Shown: piece by piece, positions 47,534-58,127 of the stretch | Layout of the letters: the number at the start of each line of letters is the position of its first letter | Numbering within the stretch: position 1 is the stretch's first letter | Assembly (NCBI GenBank): GCA_964468495.1 | Contig: CAYXTI010000015.1 | Span: forward strand, 1 to 64,000 | Origin: CAYXTI01 sp964468495 | GTDB lineage: Bacteria > Pseudomonadota > Alphaproteobacteria > Rickettsiales > Rickettsiaceae | Reading direction: 5' to 3' | DNA: 64,000 nt | Made by a program: the position numbers and the translations under genes | The notes under the pieces: generated by a model | Seen by the model: the letters and a program-made list of their open reading frames with translations, nothing else | Told to the model about the DNA's origin: nothing | The model's database searches: none

Positions 47534-48319
47534 TTATATACTAATATTTAAAATAAATGGGACATGATCAGAAGTTCTGACCCAGTTTCTAGTATCAGAA
47601 AAAGAATTTATAGATTGTAACCTACTTTTTAAAGATTGACTTACCCAAATATGATCTAGTCTTCTGCCTCTATTAGAACGCTGCCAATCTTTATTCCGAT
47701 AACTCCACCAACTATATAATTTCTCTTTTAAGCTAACAAAATAACGACCACTATCAATAAAATTAAAAGAATCTTGCAAATCAAATAAAGCTTTTCTCTC
47801 TAAGTCAGTATGACTAATCACATTTCTAAGTTGATAACTAGACCATACATCATGTTCATAAGGCGCTATATTAAAATCCCCTAATAATATTAGATTATTA
47901 TCATATCTACGATTCAAAACAAACCATTCTTTTATTAGCTTAACAAAACACAGTTTATGCTTATACTTTAAATTCTTTTTAATATCAGGTTCATCTCCTC
48001 CTGCTGGGACATAAAAATTATGAATTTCTATATTATTAATTGTTGCTGATATATGTCTTTTGTCATCATTATATAAGTTTAATGAAAAATATTTCTCTAT
48101 CGGAATTTTTGATAATATAGCTACACCATTATAGGATTTTTCTCCTGAAAATACTATATGTTTAAATCCTATAGATTGAATATAATTTACTGGAAAAAAT
48201 TTATCTTCTGTTTTTGTCTCTTGTAAACAGATAATATCTGCTTTTTGTATTTGTTGTAACTTTTGTAATAAACTAATTCTTAACCGTATTGAATTAATAT
48301 TCCAAGTAATAATTTTCAT
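47534..48319 (-). CDS. xthA: Exodeoxyribonuclease III
   Basis: Apurinic/apyrimidinic endonuclease and 3' repair nuclease. The 261 residues start MKIITWNINSIR with Asn7, catalytic Glu34 in CLQETK, GDFNIAP with Asp and Asn, RRLDHIWVS and SDHVPF with the catalytic His. Length matches (about 260). It is tightly linked to the hemW-like gene. Confidence 0.94.
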   Translation of the reverse strand: MKIITWNINSIRLRISLLQKLQQIQKADIICLQETKTEDKFFPVNYIQSIGFKHIVFSGEKSYNGVAILSKIPIEKYFSLNLYNDDKRHISATINNIEIHNFYVPAGGDEPDIKKNLKYKHKLCFVKLIKEWFVLNRRYDNNLILLGDFNIAPYEHDVWSSYQLRNVISHTDLERKALFDLQDSFNFIDSGRYFVSLKEKLYSWWSYRNKDWQRSNRGRRLDHIWVSQSLKSRLQSINSFSDTRNWVRTSDHVPFILNISI

Positions 48320-48348
48320 ATAAAAAACACAAATAACATTTACTACAC

Positions 48349-49731
48349 TTATATAATTTTCAACAAAATAGTTTTTATAAAACGTAAGATTTTTGCTTCC
48401 AAAGATATATTTTTATTGGCCCAACTCTTAAGCCAAGGAGCAGTTAACTCTAGCATATTTGTATTAGGAATAAGACTTTGTATGATTCCTTCTACTACAA
48501 CCATAGTTTTTTGTAATAATAACAACTGAGGTTGAGTTTCCATACCAAATTCTTTAGTAACCATAAATAATTGTGATAGTAAAATACCTATAGATATTTT
48601 CTTTACCTGCAAACTTAGTATAGGCTCAGCTATGGCTCTACAGCTTTGAGCAAAATATTCTAGATTTGTATTAATAGGAATAAAACCTGCTTTATGATGA
48701 ATCTCTGCAACTCTTTTATAGTTTCTTTCAAAGAATGAGTATAAAATTTCAGCTATTGCAAGTCTATCATTCTCAGATAGAATTCCTATTATACCAAAAT
48801 CAATAAGAGATATTGTTCCATCATTTTTTACTATTATGTTCCCAGGGTGAAGATCAGCATGAAAAAAACCATCTCTAAAAGCTTGATTAAAAAATATATA
48901 AGCTATTTTTTGAGCAATATTCTTTGGATCTAACTTAAATTCTCTGATTTTTTTGCTATCATAAACTGATACACCACTAATCCATTCTAAAGTTAAAATA
49001 TCTTTTGTAGTAAGATTCCAATAAATCTTAGCAATATGAATATTACTATCACCTATAAAATTATCATATAATCTAGATCCAGCAGCTGCTTCAGATTTTA
49101 AATTTAATTCTAGCTTCATTGTTTCTTTAAAAACAGAGACTACTTCTATTGGTTTTAATCTTTGAGATTTCTTCACTAACTTAGATATTAGTTTTGCTAA
49201 AATTTCAAAAAAAACTATATCCTTATTATATTGGTGATATATTTTAGGACGTAATATCTTTACTGCAACATCTTGTCCATTTATCAATTTAGCCTTATGT
49301 ACCTGTGCTATCGATGCTGCAGCTATTGGAACTTCTTCAAAATAGGAAAAAAGCTCAAATATTTTTTTTTTAAAACTGCTTTCAATCTTATATTTAACTA
49401 TTTTACTATCAAAAGGAGGAAGTTTATCTTGTAAGAGCTGTAATTGTTTAGCTAAAGGTTCTCCTAATAAATCTGGCCGTGTAGATAAAGTTTGACCCAT
49501 TTTTATATAAATTGGCCCTAATTCAATAAAACTCATACTTAACCGCTCTTCAAAATTTCTCTTAGGCGATCTAAATATTGTTATAGGATAAAAAAATAAA
49601 GATAAAATATAAATTATAACTTTTATAAAATATGGGACTTTAATATAATCTTGTTTAGTAATAATTTGATATTTACAAATAATAAAAACAATTTTTACTA
49701 CCACTAAGATTGACCTTAGAATATTAATCAT
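48349..49731 (-). CDS. ubiB: UbiB/ABC1-family atypical kinase
   Basis: ATPase-like protein needed for ubiquinone synthesis. The 460 residues show the family KxGQ motif (KMGQ, 77-80, in YIKMGQTLSTRPDLLG), an alanine-rich loop AAASIAQVHKAKL replacing the usual P-loop, HADLHPGNIIV as catalytic loop and SLIDFGIIG as the metal-binding DFG. A hydrophobic segment lies near 35-55. It lacks the long C-terminal membrane anchor of E. coli UbiB (546 residues), as is common in alphaproteobacteria. It pairs logically with ubiX. Confidence 0.9.
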   Translation of the reverse strand: MINILRSILVVVKIVFIICKYQIITKQDYIKVPYFIKVIIYILSLFFYPITIFRSPKRNFEERLSMSFIELGPIYIKMGQTLSTRPDLLGEPLAKQLQLLQDKLPPFDSKIVKYKIESSFKKKIFELFSYFEEVPIAAASIAQVHKAKLINGQDVAVKILRPKIYHQYNKDIVFFEILAKLISKLVKKSQRLKPIEVVSVFKETMKLELNLKSEAAAGSRLYDNFIGDSNIHIAKIYWNLTTKDILTLEWISGVSVYDSKKIREFKLDPKNIAQKIAYIFFNQAFRDGFFHADLHPGNIIVKNDGTISLIDFGIIGILSENDRLAIAEILYSFFERNYKRVAEIHHKAGFIPINTNLEYFAQSCRAIAEPILSLQVKKISIGILLSQLFMVTKEFGMETQPQLLLLQKTMVVVEGIIQSLIPNTNMLELTAPWLKSWANKNISLEAKILRFIKTILLKII

Positions 49732-49880
49732 ATTATTATTCTCTATTTATTAACTACCAAACATTATATTTTATTATTTACTATAATATAGTAAAGTTTT
49801 TTCTTCTTTAACTTTCATAAGTTATCTTATAGAAAATTAAATATTTAAAATATTCTAAGATTATAGCTTTTAGAAAATCA

Positions 49881-50633
49881 CTATAAATCAAAATACTTTA
49901 TTAAATCTTTGGCAGATAATTTTTTACGAGATTCTTTTGGCATATCTTTCTCTATTTTACCATGATATAGCATTATTGTTCGATCCCCATATTCAAGTGC
50001 TTGAGACATACTATGGGTAATCATTAATGTAGTAAGTTTATACTTTTTTATAATTTTATCAGTAAGCCTCATGATTTTCTTAGCAATCTTTGGATCTAAT
50101 GATGAAGTATGTTCATCAAGCAATAATATTTTAGAATCAATCAATGTTGCCATAATAAGACTTAAAGCTTGTCTTTGTCCACCAGAAAGTAAAGATACTC
50201 GATCTATCAATCTATCTTCAAGACCCATTTCCATTTCTGATAAAGCTTCTCTAAATTTATCTCTAATTACTGTGTTTATACTTAAAGATAAACCTCTTGC
50301 TTTTCCTCTTTTATAAGCAATACTCATATTTTCTTCTATAGTTAAATCAGAAAAAGTTCCTATAATAGGATTCTGATATACTCTTGAAATAAATTTTGCC
50401 CTTTGTTCTGTAGACCAATTAGTAACATTTTGTTGATCCAATAAAATTTTTCCTTTACTCAATTTTACATCACCAGCTAAAACATTCATTAATGTTGACT
50501 TTCCTGCTCCATTACCCCCTATTATTGTGATAAATTCACCGCAACTAACTTTTAAATTAATTCCTTTTAAAACATAATTTTCAATTTTAGTACCTTTATT
50601 AAAGAATACATGACTATCTTTTAGCTCTATCAT
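49881..50633 (-). CDS. ABC transporter ATP-binding protein (ABC_sub_bind system)
   Basis: A 250-residue ATPase with Walker A GGNGAGKST (39-47), signature LSGGQ in VSLLSGGQRQALS, Walker B ILLLDEHTSSLD and the switch His in LMITHSMSQ. The LDEHTSSLDP wording is typical of the group that energises TrpXYZ-like transporters. It is last in the four-gene set, 6 bp after the permease gene. The substrate is not shown by sequence. Confidence 0.88.
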   Translation of the reverse strand: MIELKDSHVFFNKGTKIENYVLKGINLKVSCGEFITIIGGNGAGKSTLMNVLAGDVKLSKGKILLDQQNVTNWSTEQRAKFISRVYQNPIIGTFSDLTIEENMSIAYKRGKARGLSLSINTVIRDKFREALSEMEMGLEDRLIDRVSLLSGGQRQALSLIMATLIDSKILLLDEHTSSLDPKIAKKIMRLTDKIIKKYKLTTLMITHSMSQALEYGDRTIMLYHGKIEKDMPKESRKKLSAKDLIKYFDL

Positions 50634-50639
50634 AAATAA

Positions 50640-51491
50640 TTATGAATCACCATTTTTTTTGAATTGTACAATCGCAAGAGTAATAATCACAAGAATTGAG
50701 GTTATTAAATTAAGATCTGATGATTCTAGTCCAATATCATGAGCATTCAAAGCTAAAGCAATAGCACATCTATACAAAATAGATCCGATACAACATAAAA
50801 CTAATGAAAATAGCATTCGTTTTAAATATATAACAGCCTCTCCTATTATTACCGATGCAAGTCCTGTTATTATTGTACCTGTTCCCATCAAGATTTCTGC
50901 AAATCCATTAGCTTGTGAAAATAATGATCCTGCTAAGCTAACTATAGAATTACTTAAAGCTAAGGCTACAATTTTTAAAACACTTACTTTTATTCCATAG
51001 GTACTACTTACCTTACTATTTATACCAATAGCTCTAATAGCTAAGCCAAAATCAGATGCAAAAAAACGAGTTAAAAATAAAATAATTACTACTACAATTA
51101 AAAAGGTTATCAATATAATAGACTTATTACTATATATAGTACCTAAATCAATAATTGATATATTAGGCCTACCCATAATGCGTAAATTAATTGAATACAA
51201 GGCTGTCATAGTTAATATCCCAGACAATAACCCCATTATATTTAATTTTATATTTAACCACCCCGTAACTATCCCTGATAAAGCTCCAGCAAAAAATGCA
51301 CTAATCGTTGCAATATAAGGATTATATCCATTTAAAATCATAGTAACAGAAACGGCTGCTCCAAGAGTAAAACTTCCATCAACTGTTAAATCTGGAAAAT
51401 CTATAAGCCTAAAAGTAATAAATACTCCAACTGCAACAAGTGAATATATTAAGCCTATTTCTATTACTCCAAAAAACTGCAGTTGATTCAT
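50640..51491 (-). CDS. ABC transporter permease (ABC_sub_bind system)
   Basis: A 283-residue inner-membrane protein with about eight hydrophobic segments. The motif FRLIDFPDLTVDGSFTLGAAV is a hallmark of permeases in TrpY-type importers, which belong to the branched-chain amino-acid permease fold. It stands between the binding-protein genes and the ATPase gene, all on the minus strand within about 20 bp of each other. Confidence 0.88.
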   Translation of the reverse strand: MNQLQFFGVIEIGLIYSLVAVGVFITFRLIDFPDLTVDGSFTLGAAVSVTMILNGYNPYIATISAFFAGALSGIVTGWLNIKLNIMGLLSGILTMTALYSINLRIMGRPNISIIDLGTIYSNKSIILITFLIVVVIILFLTRFFASDFGLAIRAIGINSKVSSTYGIKVSVLKIVALALSNSIVSLAGSLFSQANGFAEILMGTGTIITGLASVIIGEAVIYLKRMLFSLVLCCIGSILYRCAIALALNAHDIGLESSDLNLITSILVIITLAIVQFKKNGDS

Positions 51492-51513
51492 TTATTTATT
51501 TATTTTTTATTAA

Positions 51514-52422
51514 TTATTTTAACTTTTGTATATTTAATTGTTCTCCTACTTGATAATTTATTTTTATCTCATTAACCTTTGCTAATTGAACAGGCTGAAT
51601 TTCTTTACCTTCTATTGAATCAGCTATCATATTCGCTAGCTGCTGGCCACAACTAAAATAATTTGGACCATACGAAATAAAAACTCCATGAGCAACCAAG
51701 CTAGAATCATTAGATATCAGAGGAATATTTTCCTTTCTTGCTATATTAACAATAATATCAAGTGCTGAAACAATAATATTATCTTGAGGAATATATATCA
51801 TATCTACTTCTTTTACTAATTTTTGTAAAGCGATTTTTATATCACTTAAACTTGTGATAGCAATAACCTTACATTGAATATTGTTTTTAAATAATATTTT
51901 TTTTAATTGATCTATATTCTGTATAGAATTTATTTCTCCAGAATTATGTACAACCCCAATTTTTTTTAAATTAGGAAAAAATTTTTTCACCTCATTTATC
52001 AATTCTTCGATAGGAGGCTTATCATAAACACCTATTATATTTTTTTGGTTATCTATTTTTGCTGCCACTGGATCTGTTACAGCAATAAAAGCTATAGTAG
52101 TACTATTATTTGTTCTAGCACTAATATTAGTTAAAACTGCAGGAGTGGCTATTGCTACCATAAAACTTGGCTTTAATGAAGCATGATATTTGGATATTTG
52201 AGCACTATTTGAGATATTACCTTGAGCATTATTAACCAACATTGTTGCTTTATTAGGCAGTATTCCTCTTTTAACTAAAGCTTCTTCTAGTCCTTTGAAC
52301 GAATCATCTAATGCTGCATGATGTAAATATTGATTAACTGTAATAATAATTTTTTCACTAGCATTGCTAACATTTACTCCTGCTAAAGTTAACATAACCG
52401 ACAGTAATATAAATACTTTCAT
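51514..52422 (-). CDS. ABC transporter substrate-binding protein, ABC_sub_bind family (second copy)
   Basis: A 302-residue periplasmic binding protein. The signal peptide is KVFILLSVMLTLAGVNVSNA, without a lipobox Cys, so it is soluble. The two-lobed fold shows ISKYHASLKPSFMVAIATPA, TIAFIAVTDPVAA, KKIGVVHNSGEINS, MIYIPQDNIIVSAL and IPLISNDSSLV, as in the TrpX-like family. It overlaps the upstream paralogue by 4 bp. The ligand is unknown; tryptophan or another aromatic compound is suggested by family only. Confidence 0.87.
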   Translation of the reverse strand: MKVFILLSVMLTLAGVNVSNASEKIIITVNQYLHHAALDDSFKGLEEALVKRGILPNKATMLVNNAQGNISNSAQISKYHASLKPSFMVAIATPAVLTNISARTNNSTTIAFIAVTDPVAAKIDNQKNIIGVYDKPPIEELINEVKKFFPNLKKIGVVHNSGEINSIQNIDQLKKILFKNNIQCKVIAITSLSDIKIALQKLVKEVDMIYIPQDNIIVSALDIIVNIARKENIPLISNDSSLVAHGVFISYGPNYFSCGQQLANMIADSIEGKEIQPVQLAKVNEIKINYQVGEQLNIQKLK

Positions 52423-53420
52423 TCTTTATCTACTATTTTAGGTGATACTCCTGCTATTTCTTTAGGAATAACTAATTTAAATAAATTTATTGCTTTTTCA
52501 TTGATAAGAAAAGTAACTTTCTCTGGTTTTTGTATAACAATTTTTGATTGTCCTCTAAGAATTTTAACCAGTGCTTGTCCTGCTTTCCACCCAACATCAT
52601 ATTGACTATAACCTATACAAGCAACTATGCCATTTTTTACTGAATCAGGGTCATTAGAAAATACTGGAATTCTATACATACGCAATAGCTGAACAATTTT
52701 TGCAATAGAAGAAAAAACAGTATTATCTGAAGGAATATATATAGCATCCACCTTTCTTATTAAAGATAAGAATGCTTGTTCAACATGACTAGAATTAACA
52801 ACATTTACTTCTACACAACCAATACTATCATGTAAAGTATTTTTTATATAGTCCTTAAATAAACTAATAGTTTTATTTGAATTAAATTCATAACCATTAT
52901 ATATAAAACCTATATTCTTTATATTTGGGACTAATAGTTTTATCAACTCAACTGTTTCTGGAATGAGTGGGCTATCTATAGAACCTGTAATATTGTAAGT
53001 AGGTGTTGATAATTGTGACACTAAACCTATCCCTACTGGATCAGTCACAGAGGAAAAAACTATTGGGATTTCTCTGTCATGTATAGCATTAATTATGGCT
53101 TGAGCAGATTGTGTTGATATAGCAATAATCGCATCAGGATTAATAGCTTGAAATTGCTGTGCAATTAAAGTTGCGGTAACAATACTACCATGAGCATTTT
53201 TGTTAATTATCTCTAAATTTTCACCTAAAAAATAATTATTTTTAGCTAAAGCATCTAATATACCTTCCTTTGCTTGTTCAAGAGAACAATTATCAGCAAT
53301 TTGTGTAATCGCTAAAACTTTTTTGCTATAACTATTAGCATAAGAGATATTATTATATAAACTTAATGCAAATATCAATATCCATACTAAATTTTTCAAA
53401 AAATTTATTACATATTCCAT
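52419..53420 (-). CDS. ABC transporter substrate-binding protein, ABC_sub_bind family (first copy)
   Basis: A 333-residue periplasmic binding protein, paralogous to the next gene. A long signal segment (LKNLVWILIFALSLYNNISYANS) is followed by AQQFQAINPDAIIAISTQSA, IVFSSVTDPVGIG, KNIGFIYNGYEFNS, AIYIPSDNTVFSSI and IPVFSNDPDSV, aligning region by region with its neighbour. The 4-bp overlap means coupled translation, so both binding proteins probably serve one permease. It is first in the operon. Confidence 0.87.
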   Translation of the reverse strand: MEYVINFLKNLVWILIFALSLYNNISYANSYSKKVLAITQIADNCSLEQAKEGILDALAKNNYFLGENLEIINKNAHGSIVTATLIAQQFQAINPDAIIAISTQSAQAIINAIHDREIPIVFSSVTDPVGIGLVSQLSTPTYNITGSIDSPLIPETVELIKLLVPNIKNIGFIYNGYEFNSNKTISLFKDYIKNTLHDSIGCVEVNVVNSSHVEQAFLSLIRKVDAIYIPSDNTVFSSIAKIVQLLRMYRIPVFSNDPDSVKNGIVACIGYSQYDVGWKAGQALVKILRGQSKIVIQKPEKVTFLINEKAINLFKLVIPKEIAGVSPKIVDKE

Positions 53421-53570
53421 TTTTAACTATAACTTAAATAAAAAGTTACAACAATATCACCAAATAATTCAACTCACTTTATCAAAAAGTATAAAATATT
53501 TTAGTTATTACAGCAAAGCAACTAAAAAATAAAACTATATAAACTTAAAATCAATAAATTTTAATACTAT

Positions 53571-56500
53571 CTAACTAATAGAATACAAAGAATTAATATC
53601 TAAATAATCTAGATAAAATTTTTCTCCTATTTCAACTTTTGCTAAAAAAAGACTATCATAAAATTCAACTGGAAGAAAAATTATTACCACACTATTACTA
53701 TAGTTTTCTATCTTATTTTTATTTTTTAATATATTTATAATTTGATCTAATTCTTCTATATTTTTAGGATATAACTCAATAGTAGTTTGCTGCTTATCAA
53801 TAAATTCCTGGATTGAAAAAAAATTTTTTGCAACAATCCTAGCCCCAACAGAATCCTTATAAATATCACAACTAATAACAACTAAATTCTTAACACTAAG
53901 ATAACTAGAATAATTTTTTATGACATCTTCATTAAAAATAAAAACAGTATATATACTATATATATCGGAAATAAACAATTTAATAAACCTACCTTTTGAA
54001 GACATCTTTGACTCTTTTTTTATAATTACTCCTGCTGCTTGTAGTTGATGTGTTCCATTATTTAGTTGATTATTAATATAATATGAATTTTTTATTCCTA
54101 ATTTATCAAGACTAATCTGATAAACATTTAACGGATGATAATTCAAAAAAAAACCAGTAGCCTCAAATTCTAAATAGGCTAATTCATATAAAGGAAGAGT
54201 TTTTATTTCTAATAATTCAGGTTTATTAAACTTTGTTGAAAATAGATTAATCTGTTGCGACTGATTTTCACTATGATAAAAACTTCCGTAAGCTATAATT
54301 TGTGATATATTATGCAATAACATATTACGATTCTTATGTAATGAATCAAAACATCCTGCTTTTATAAGATTTTCTACTAACTTTTTATTAATAATGCTAT
54401 TATCTACCCTTTCTATAAAATCAAATATACTTAAAAATTTTCCATTTTTTATTCTTTCTCTTTCTATTTGAGTACCAAAATTAACTGGCACATTATTTAT
54501 TGCGCCAAGAGCAAAAACTATAACTTTTAATGTTATACTACTAGAATCATTATTATCTTCAAACATAGATTGAATAGTAAATAAACCACTAGAACGGTTT
54601 ATACAAGGAGGTATCATCTTAATCTGACAATTTTTGGCATCTTCTAGAAAAAAGAAAACTTTATCACTATTATCAATATTAAAATTTAAAGAAGATACTA
54701 AAAACTCTATAGTAAAATTAGCTTTTAAATATGCAGTATAATAAGAAATAACAGCATATGCTGTTGCATGAGATTTATTAAAGCCATAACCTGCAAATTT
54801 AGCTATAGTAGTAAAAATAGAGATTGCCTGTTCTTTACTAAAACCATTAGATAAAGCACCTGATATAAATATCTCCTCTTGAGCCTGCATTTCTGATTTT
54901 ACTTTTTTCCCCATGGCTCTTCTTAACAAATCAGCAGCACCTAAAGAATAATTTGCAAATTTTTGAGCTATTTCCATTACCTGCTCTTGATAAATAATAA
55001 CACCATAAGTGCTTTTTAGTATTGGAATAAATAGTTCATGTAAATATTTTGCTTCCTGTTGACCATGTTTACAAGCAATATAAGTTGGTATATTTGACAT
55101 AGGACCTGGTCTATATAAAGCTCCAAGCGCTATGATATCATTAATATTATCTGGTTTTAATTGTCTAAGAGTATTTTTCATCCCTACGCTTTCAAACTGA
55201 AGTACTCCATTAGTGTTTCCTAAAGATAATAAGTTATATGTTACTTGATCATTAAAAGATAAATCCTTTAAATTAATAGTAACCTCTCTTTGCTCTTTTA
55301 TTAACATTAAGCATTTATTTATTATACTAAGTGTCTGTAAACTAAGAAAATCAAACTTTACAAGACCAGCTAATTCAGCGTACTTCATAGAATACTGCAC
55401 TATATTCATTTTAGAATTATTATCTCTATAAAGAGCAACAGTTTCTATTAACGGCTTATTAGAAATTATTATCCCTGCTGCATGAGTAGAAACATGTCTA
55501 TGTAGTCCTTCTAGTAATAAAGATATTTCAAGTACCTTTTTAATTAATGTATGTTCTCCTGATAAATTATAAACACCTTTTCCTGCGATAGCACTTTTGA
55601 GTTCTGGTACATCATTTATAGCTTGTTTTAATGTAATAGGATTTACAGTATTAAAAGGAACCAAATCTGTTAAATAATTAGCAAAAACATAATTAAGGTT
55701 TAATACTCTAGCAACATCTTTAATAGCTGCTTTAGCCTGCATCGTTCCAAAAGTAATAATTTGCCCAACATTATCTGCTCCATACCTAGAACAGACATAG
55801 GATATTACTTCTTCTCTTCTTTCTTGACAAAAATCAATATCAAAATCTGGTATAGATACTCGTTCTGGGTTTAAAAATCTTTCAAATAATAAACCAAATC
55901 TTATTGGATCAATAGCAGTAATATCTAATACCCAAGCAACAATTGATCCAGCTCCTGATCCTCTTCCTGGGCCTACTATTATTCCTTGTGATTTACTCCA
56001 CTTAATAAAATCAGATACTATTAAAAAATAACCTGCAAAATTCATTTTACAAATAACATCTAATTCATAATTAAGTCTTCTTTGATAAAGATTCTTTATA
56101 TCTAGCTGTTTTTCCGTTGAAGTTTCTTCTTGTTTGAATTTTATTCTAAGCTTTTCAGCAAGTCCTAGTTTTGCATTAGTTCTTATAATATCGTGTTCTG
56201 ATTTTAAACTAACAGAAAATTTAGGTAATGAAGGTTTCTGCTGTTCAGCTTTAATATAACAACGTTTTACTAAATGAACCGTATTTTCTACAGCTTCTGG
56301 TAAATCAGCAAACAGTTTTACCATTTGTTGAGAATTTTTAAAATAGCATTGATTACTTACACGCTTTCTATTTACCTCACTTTGTACTACACCTTCTGCT
56401 ATACAAAGCAATACATCATGCACATCATGCACTGTTATATCACTAAATAATACTTTATTCGTTGCTATTAAAGGAATATGCAAATCATTTGCTATTTGCA

Positions 56501-57053
56501 AATATCGCGATTCTATCTGTTGCTCTTTAACAAGTCCATGGCGCATAATTTCAAAATAGAAACGATCACCAAACAAATCTTTTAGCTCTCTACTAACTAA
56601 TTTTGCTTCTTCATAGCAATTATCAAGCAATAATCTCCCAACTATACCTTCTACATATGATGAAAGTACTATAATGCCTTGATTAAAATTTTTTAAATCT
56701 TCATATGTAATATAATTAGATGTTTTTCTATCATTTTTTAGAAAACTATAGCTCACTAGCTTTAACAAATTTTTATAACCTATCTTATCTTTTGCTATAA
56801 TTAGTATCTCTGAAAAAAACTCTCTTTCCCTATTTTTAAATTCTATATTCAATATAGCACCATGAATTGGATGAATAGAATTTTTTGTAGCCTTTATTGA
56901 AAATTCAAGAGCTCCAAATAAGTTACCACGATCAGATAAACATACAGCCATCATCCTATTATCCTTAGTTAACTGTATTAAATTATCGATCTTTATACTA
57001 CTTTCTAATATTGAGTAAGAACTTTGAACACGAAAATGTATAAATTTACTCAT
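53571..57053 (-). CDS. dnaE: DNA polymerase III alpha subunit
   Basis: Replicative polymerase of 1160 residues (E. coli 1160). The N-terminal PHP domain begins FIHFRVQSSYSILESSI; the usual His metal ligand positions read R and Q, so the PHP site is probably inactive. The polymerase core has GPGRGSGAGSIVAW and the catalytic PDFDIDF with D403 and D405. Later come GALYRPGPM, YGVIIYQEQVM, AADLLRRAMGKK and GYGFNKSHATAYAVISY. An OB domain and tail complete it. Proofreading must come from a separate epsilon subunit. Confidence 0.97.
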   Translation of the reverse strand: MSKFIHFRVQSSYSILESSIKIDNLIQLTKDNRMMAVCLSDRGNLFGALEFSIKATKNSIHPIHGAILNIEFKNREREFFSEILIIAKDKIGYKNLLKLVSYSFLKNDRKTSNYITYEDLKNFNQGIIVLSSYVEGIVGRLLLDNCYEEAKLVSRELKDLFGDRFYFEIMRHGLVKEQQIESRYLQIANDLHIPLIATNKVLFSDITVHDVHDVLLCIAEGVVQSEVNRKRVSNQCYFKNSQQMVKLFADLPEAVENTVHLVKRCYIKAEQQKPSLPKFSVSLKSEHDIIRTNAKLGLAEKLRIKFKQEETSTEKQLDIKNLYQRRLNYELDVICKMNFAGYFLIVSDFIKWSKSQGIIVGPGRGSGAGSIVAWVLDITAIDPIRFGLLFERFLNPERVSIPDFDIDFCQERREEVISYVCSRYGADNVGQIITFGTMQAKAAIKDVARVLNLNYVFANYLTDLVPFNTVNPITLKQAINDVPELKSAIAGKGVYNLSGEHTLIKKVLEISLLLEGLHRHVSTHAAGIIISNKPLIETVALYRDNNSKMNIVQYSMKYAELAGLVKFDFLSLQTLSIINKCLMLIKEQREVTINLKDLSFNDQVTYNLLSLGNTNGVLQFESVGMKNTLRQLKPDNINDIIALGALYRPGPMSNIPTYIACKHGQQEAKYLHELFIPILKSTYGVIIYQEQVMEIAQKFANYSLGAADLLRRAMGKKVKSEMQAQEEIFISGALSNGFSKEQAISIFTTIAKFAGYGFNKSHATAYAVISYYTAYLKANFTIEFLVSSLNFNIDNSDKVFFFLEDAKNCQIKMIPPCINRSSGLFTIQSMFEDNNDSSSITLKVIVFALGAINNVPVNFGTQIERERIKNGKFLSIFDFIERVDNSIINKKLVENLIKAGCFDSLHKNRNMLLHNISQIIAYGSFYHSENQSQQINLFSTKFNKPELLEIKTLPLYELAYLEFEATGFFLNYHPLNVYQISLDKLGIKNSYYINNQLNNGTHQLQAAGVIIKKESKMSSKGRFIKLFISDIYSIYTVFIFNEDVIKNYSSYLSVKNLVVISCDIYKDSVGARIVAKNFFSIQEFIDKQQTTIELYPKNIEELDQIINILKNKNKIENYSNSVVIIFLPVEFYDSLFLAKVEIGEKFYLDYLDINSLYSIS

Positions 57054-57233
57054 TGATTTATTTACTTACAAAAATTTAATCTCTATGTTTGTTAATAATT
57101 AAATTGTTAATTAATTTTACAACTATTTGGTAATAAATGTTTATTCATTACTTACTTTTCAGTATTTATACTATATTATGTAAATAATTATAATATAAAT
57201 AATCCAATAATTCCTCTACTATAAACTAATATC

Positions 57234-58073
57234 ATGCTAGATAAAGCGATTTACTTAATAAATATACTATGGAACTATAGTATAATTATAATATCTAATA
57301 ATGAAGTTAAAATAAGTAACATAATTATAGCTATATTAATACTATTAATAAGCATTAAATTTTCGCGTCTATTTTTATCTTTTATATCTAAGCTATTAAA
57401 AGCAAATTTAAAAAATAACTCTCATACTATAATTATTTTTGAAAAATTAATATTATACCTAACTTATATATTTATAACAATAATTGTACTACAAGTAGCA
57501 AATATTCCGTTAAGCATCTTTGCTTTTATTGGAGGAGCTTTTGCTATTGGATTTGGACTAGGAATACAAGGATTTATGAATAATTTAATTAGCAGTATAA
57601 TTATACTCCTAGAAGGAGCAGTACAAATAGATGACTTAATACAAGTTACTAATGTATCAGGAAGAGTAAAATCAATCAACATTAGATCAATAATACTAAC
57701 CACAAACTCTAATTCTCAAGAAATAGTTATACCTAGCAGTGTAATTATTCAAAGCAAGGTTATTAAATGGCCAGTAAAAAAAGCAAGCGCTCATTATCAC
57801 TTGTTAATTGAGATAATGAAAACAGATAATGAAAAAATAAACCACACTAAGATTATCTCATTATTAAAGAAATCTGCTCATAAACTAAACTTCATTATCA
57901 ATCCCGAAAATTTAAATATTTTTCTTACAAAAATAGGACAAAATTCTGATCAGTTATTTTTCAGTTTTTTATACGATATAACTTTAGTTAATAATATAGA
58001 GAAAATAAAAAATGATATTAATTTTATGCTACTTAACTGTTTACCGAATAAATTCTTTGTTATATATGGCTAA
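57234..58073 (+). CDS. Small mechanosensitive channel, MscS family
   Basis: Opens under membrane tension to release solutes. The 279 residues have three hydrophobic segments (about 8-25, 27-50, 70-95). The pore helix and beta domain are GGAFAIGFGLGIQGFMNNLISSI, then LLEGAVQIDDLIQV, GRVKSINIRSIILTT and IVIPSSVII, the order of the MscS core. Length matches MscS (286). It stands alone between dnaE and pgpA, in the opposite direction to both. Confidence 0.88.
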   Translation: MLDKAIYLINILWNYSIIIISNNEVKISNIIIAILILLISIKFSRLFLSFISKLLKANLKNNSHTIIIFEKLILYLTYIFITIIVLQVANIPLSIFAFIGGAFAIGFGLGIQGFMNNLISSIIILLEGAVQIDDLIQVTNVSGRVKSINIRSIILTTNSNSQEIVIPSSVIIQSKVIKWPVKKASAHYHLLIEIMKTDNEKINHTKIISLLKKSAHKLNFIINPENLNIFLTKIGQNSDQLFFSFLYDITLVNNIEKIKNDINFMLLNCLPNKFFVIYG

Positions 58074-58127
58074 ATTATAGAAATTTTATCTAGCGAAAGA
58101 TCATATCTAATACTATATAATCTTTGA

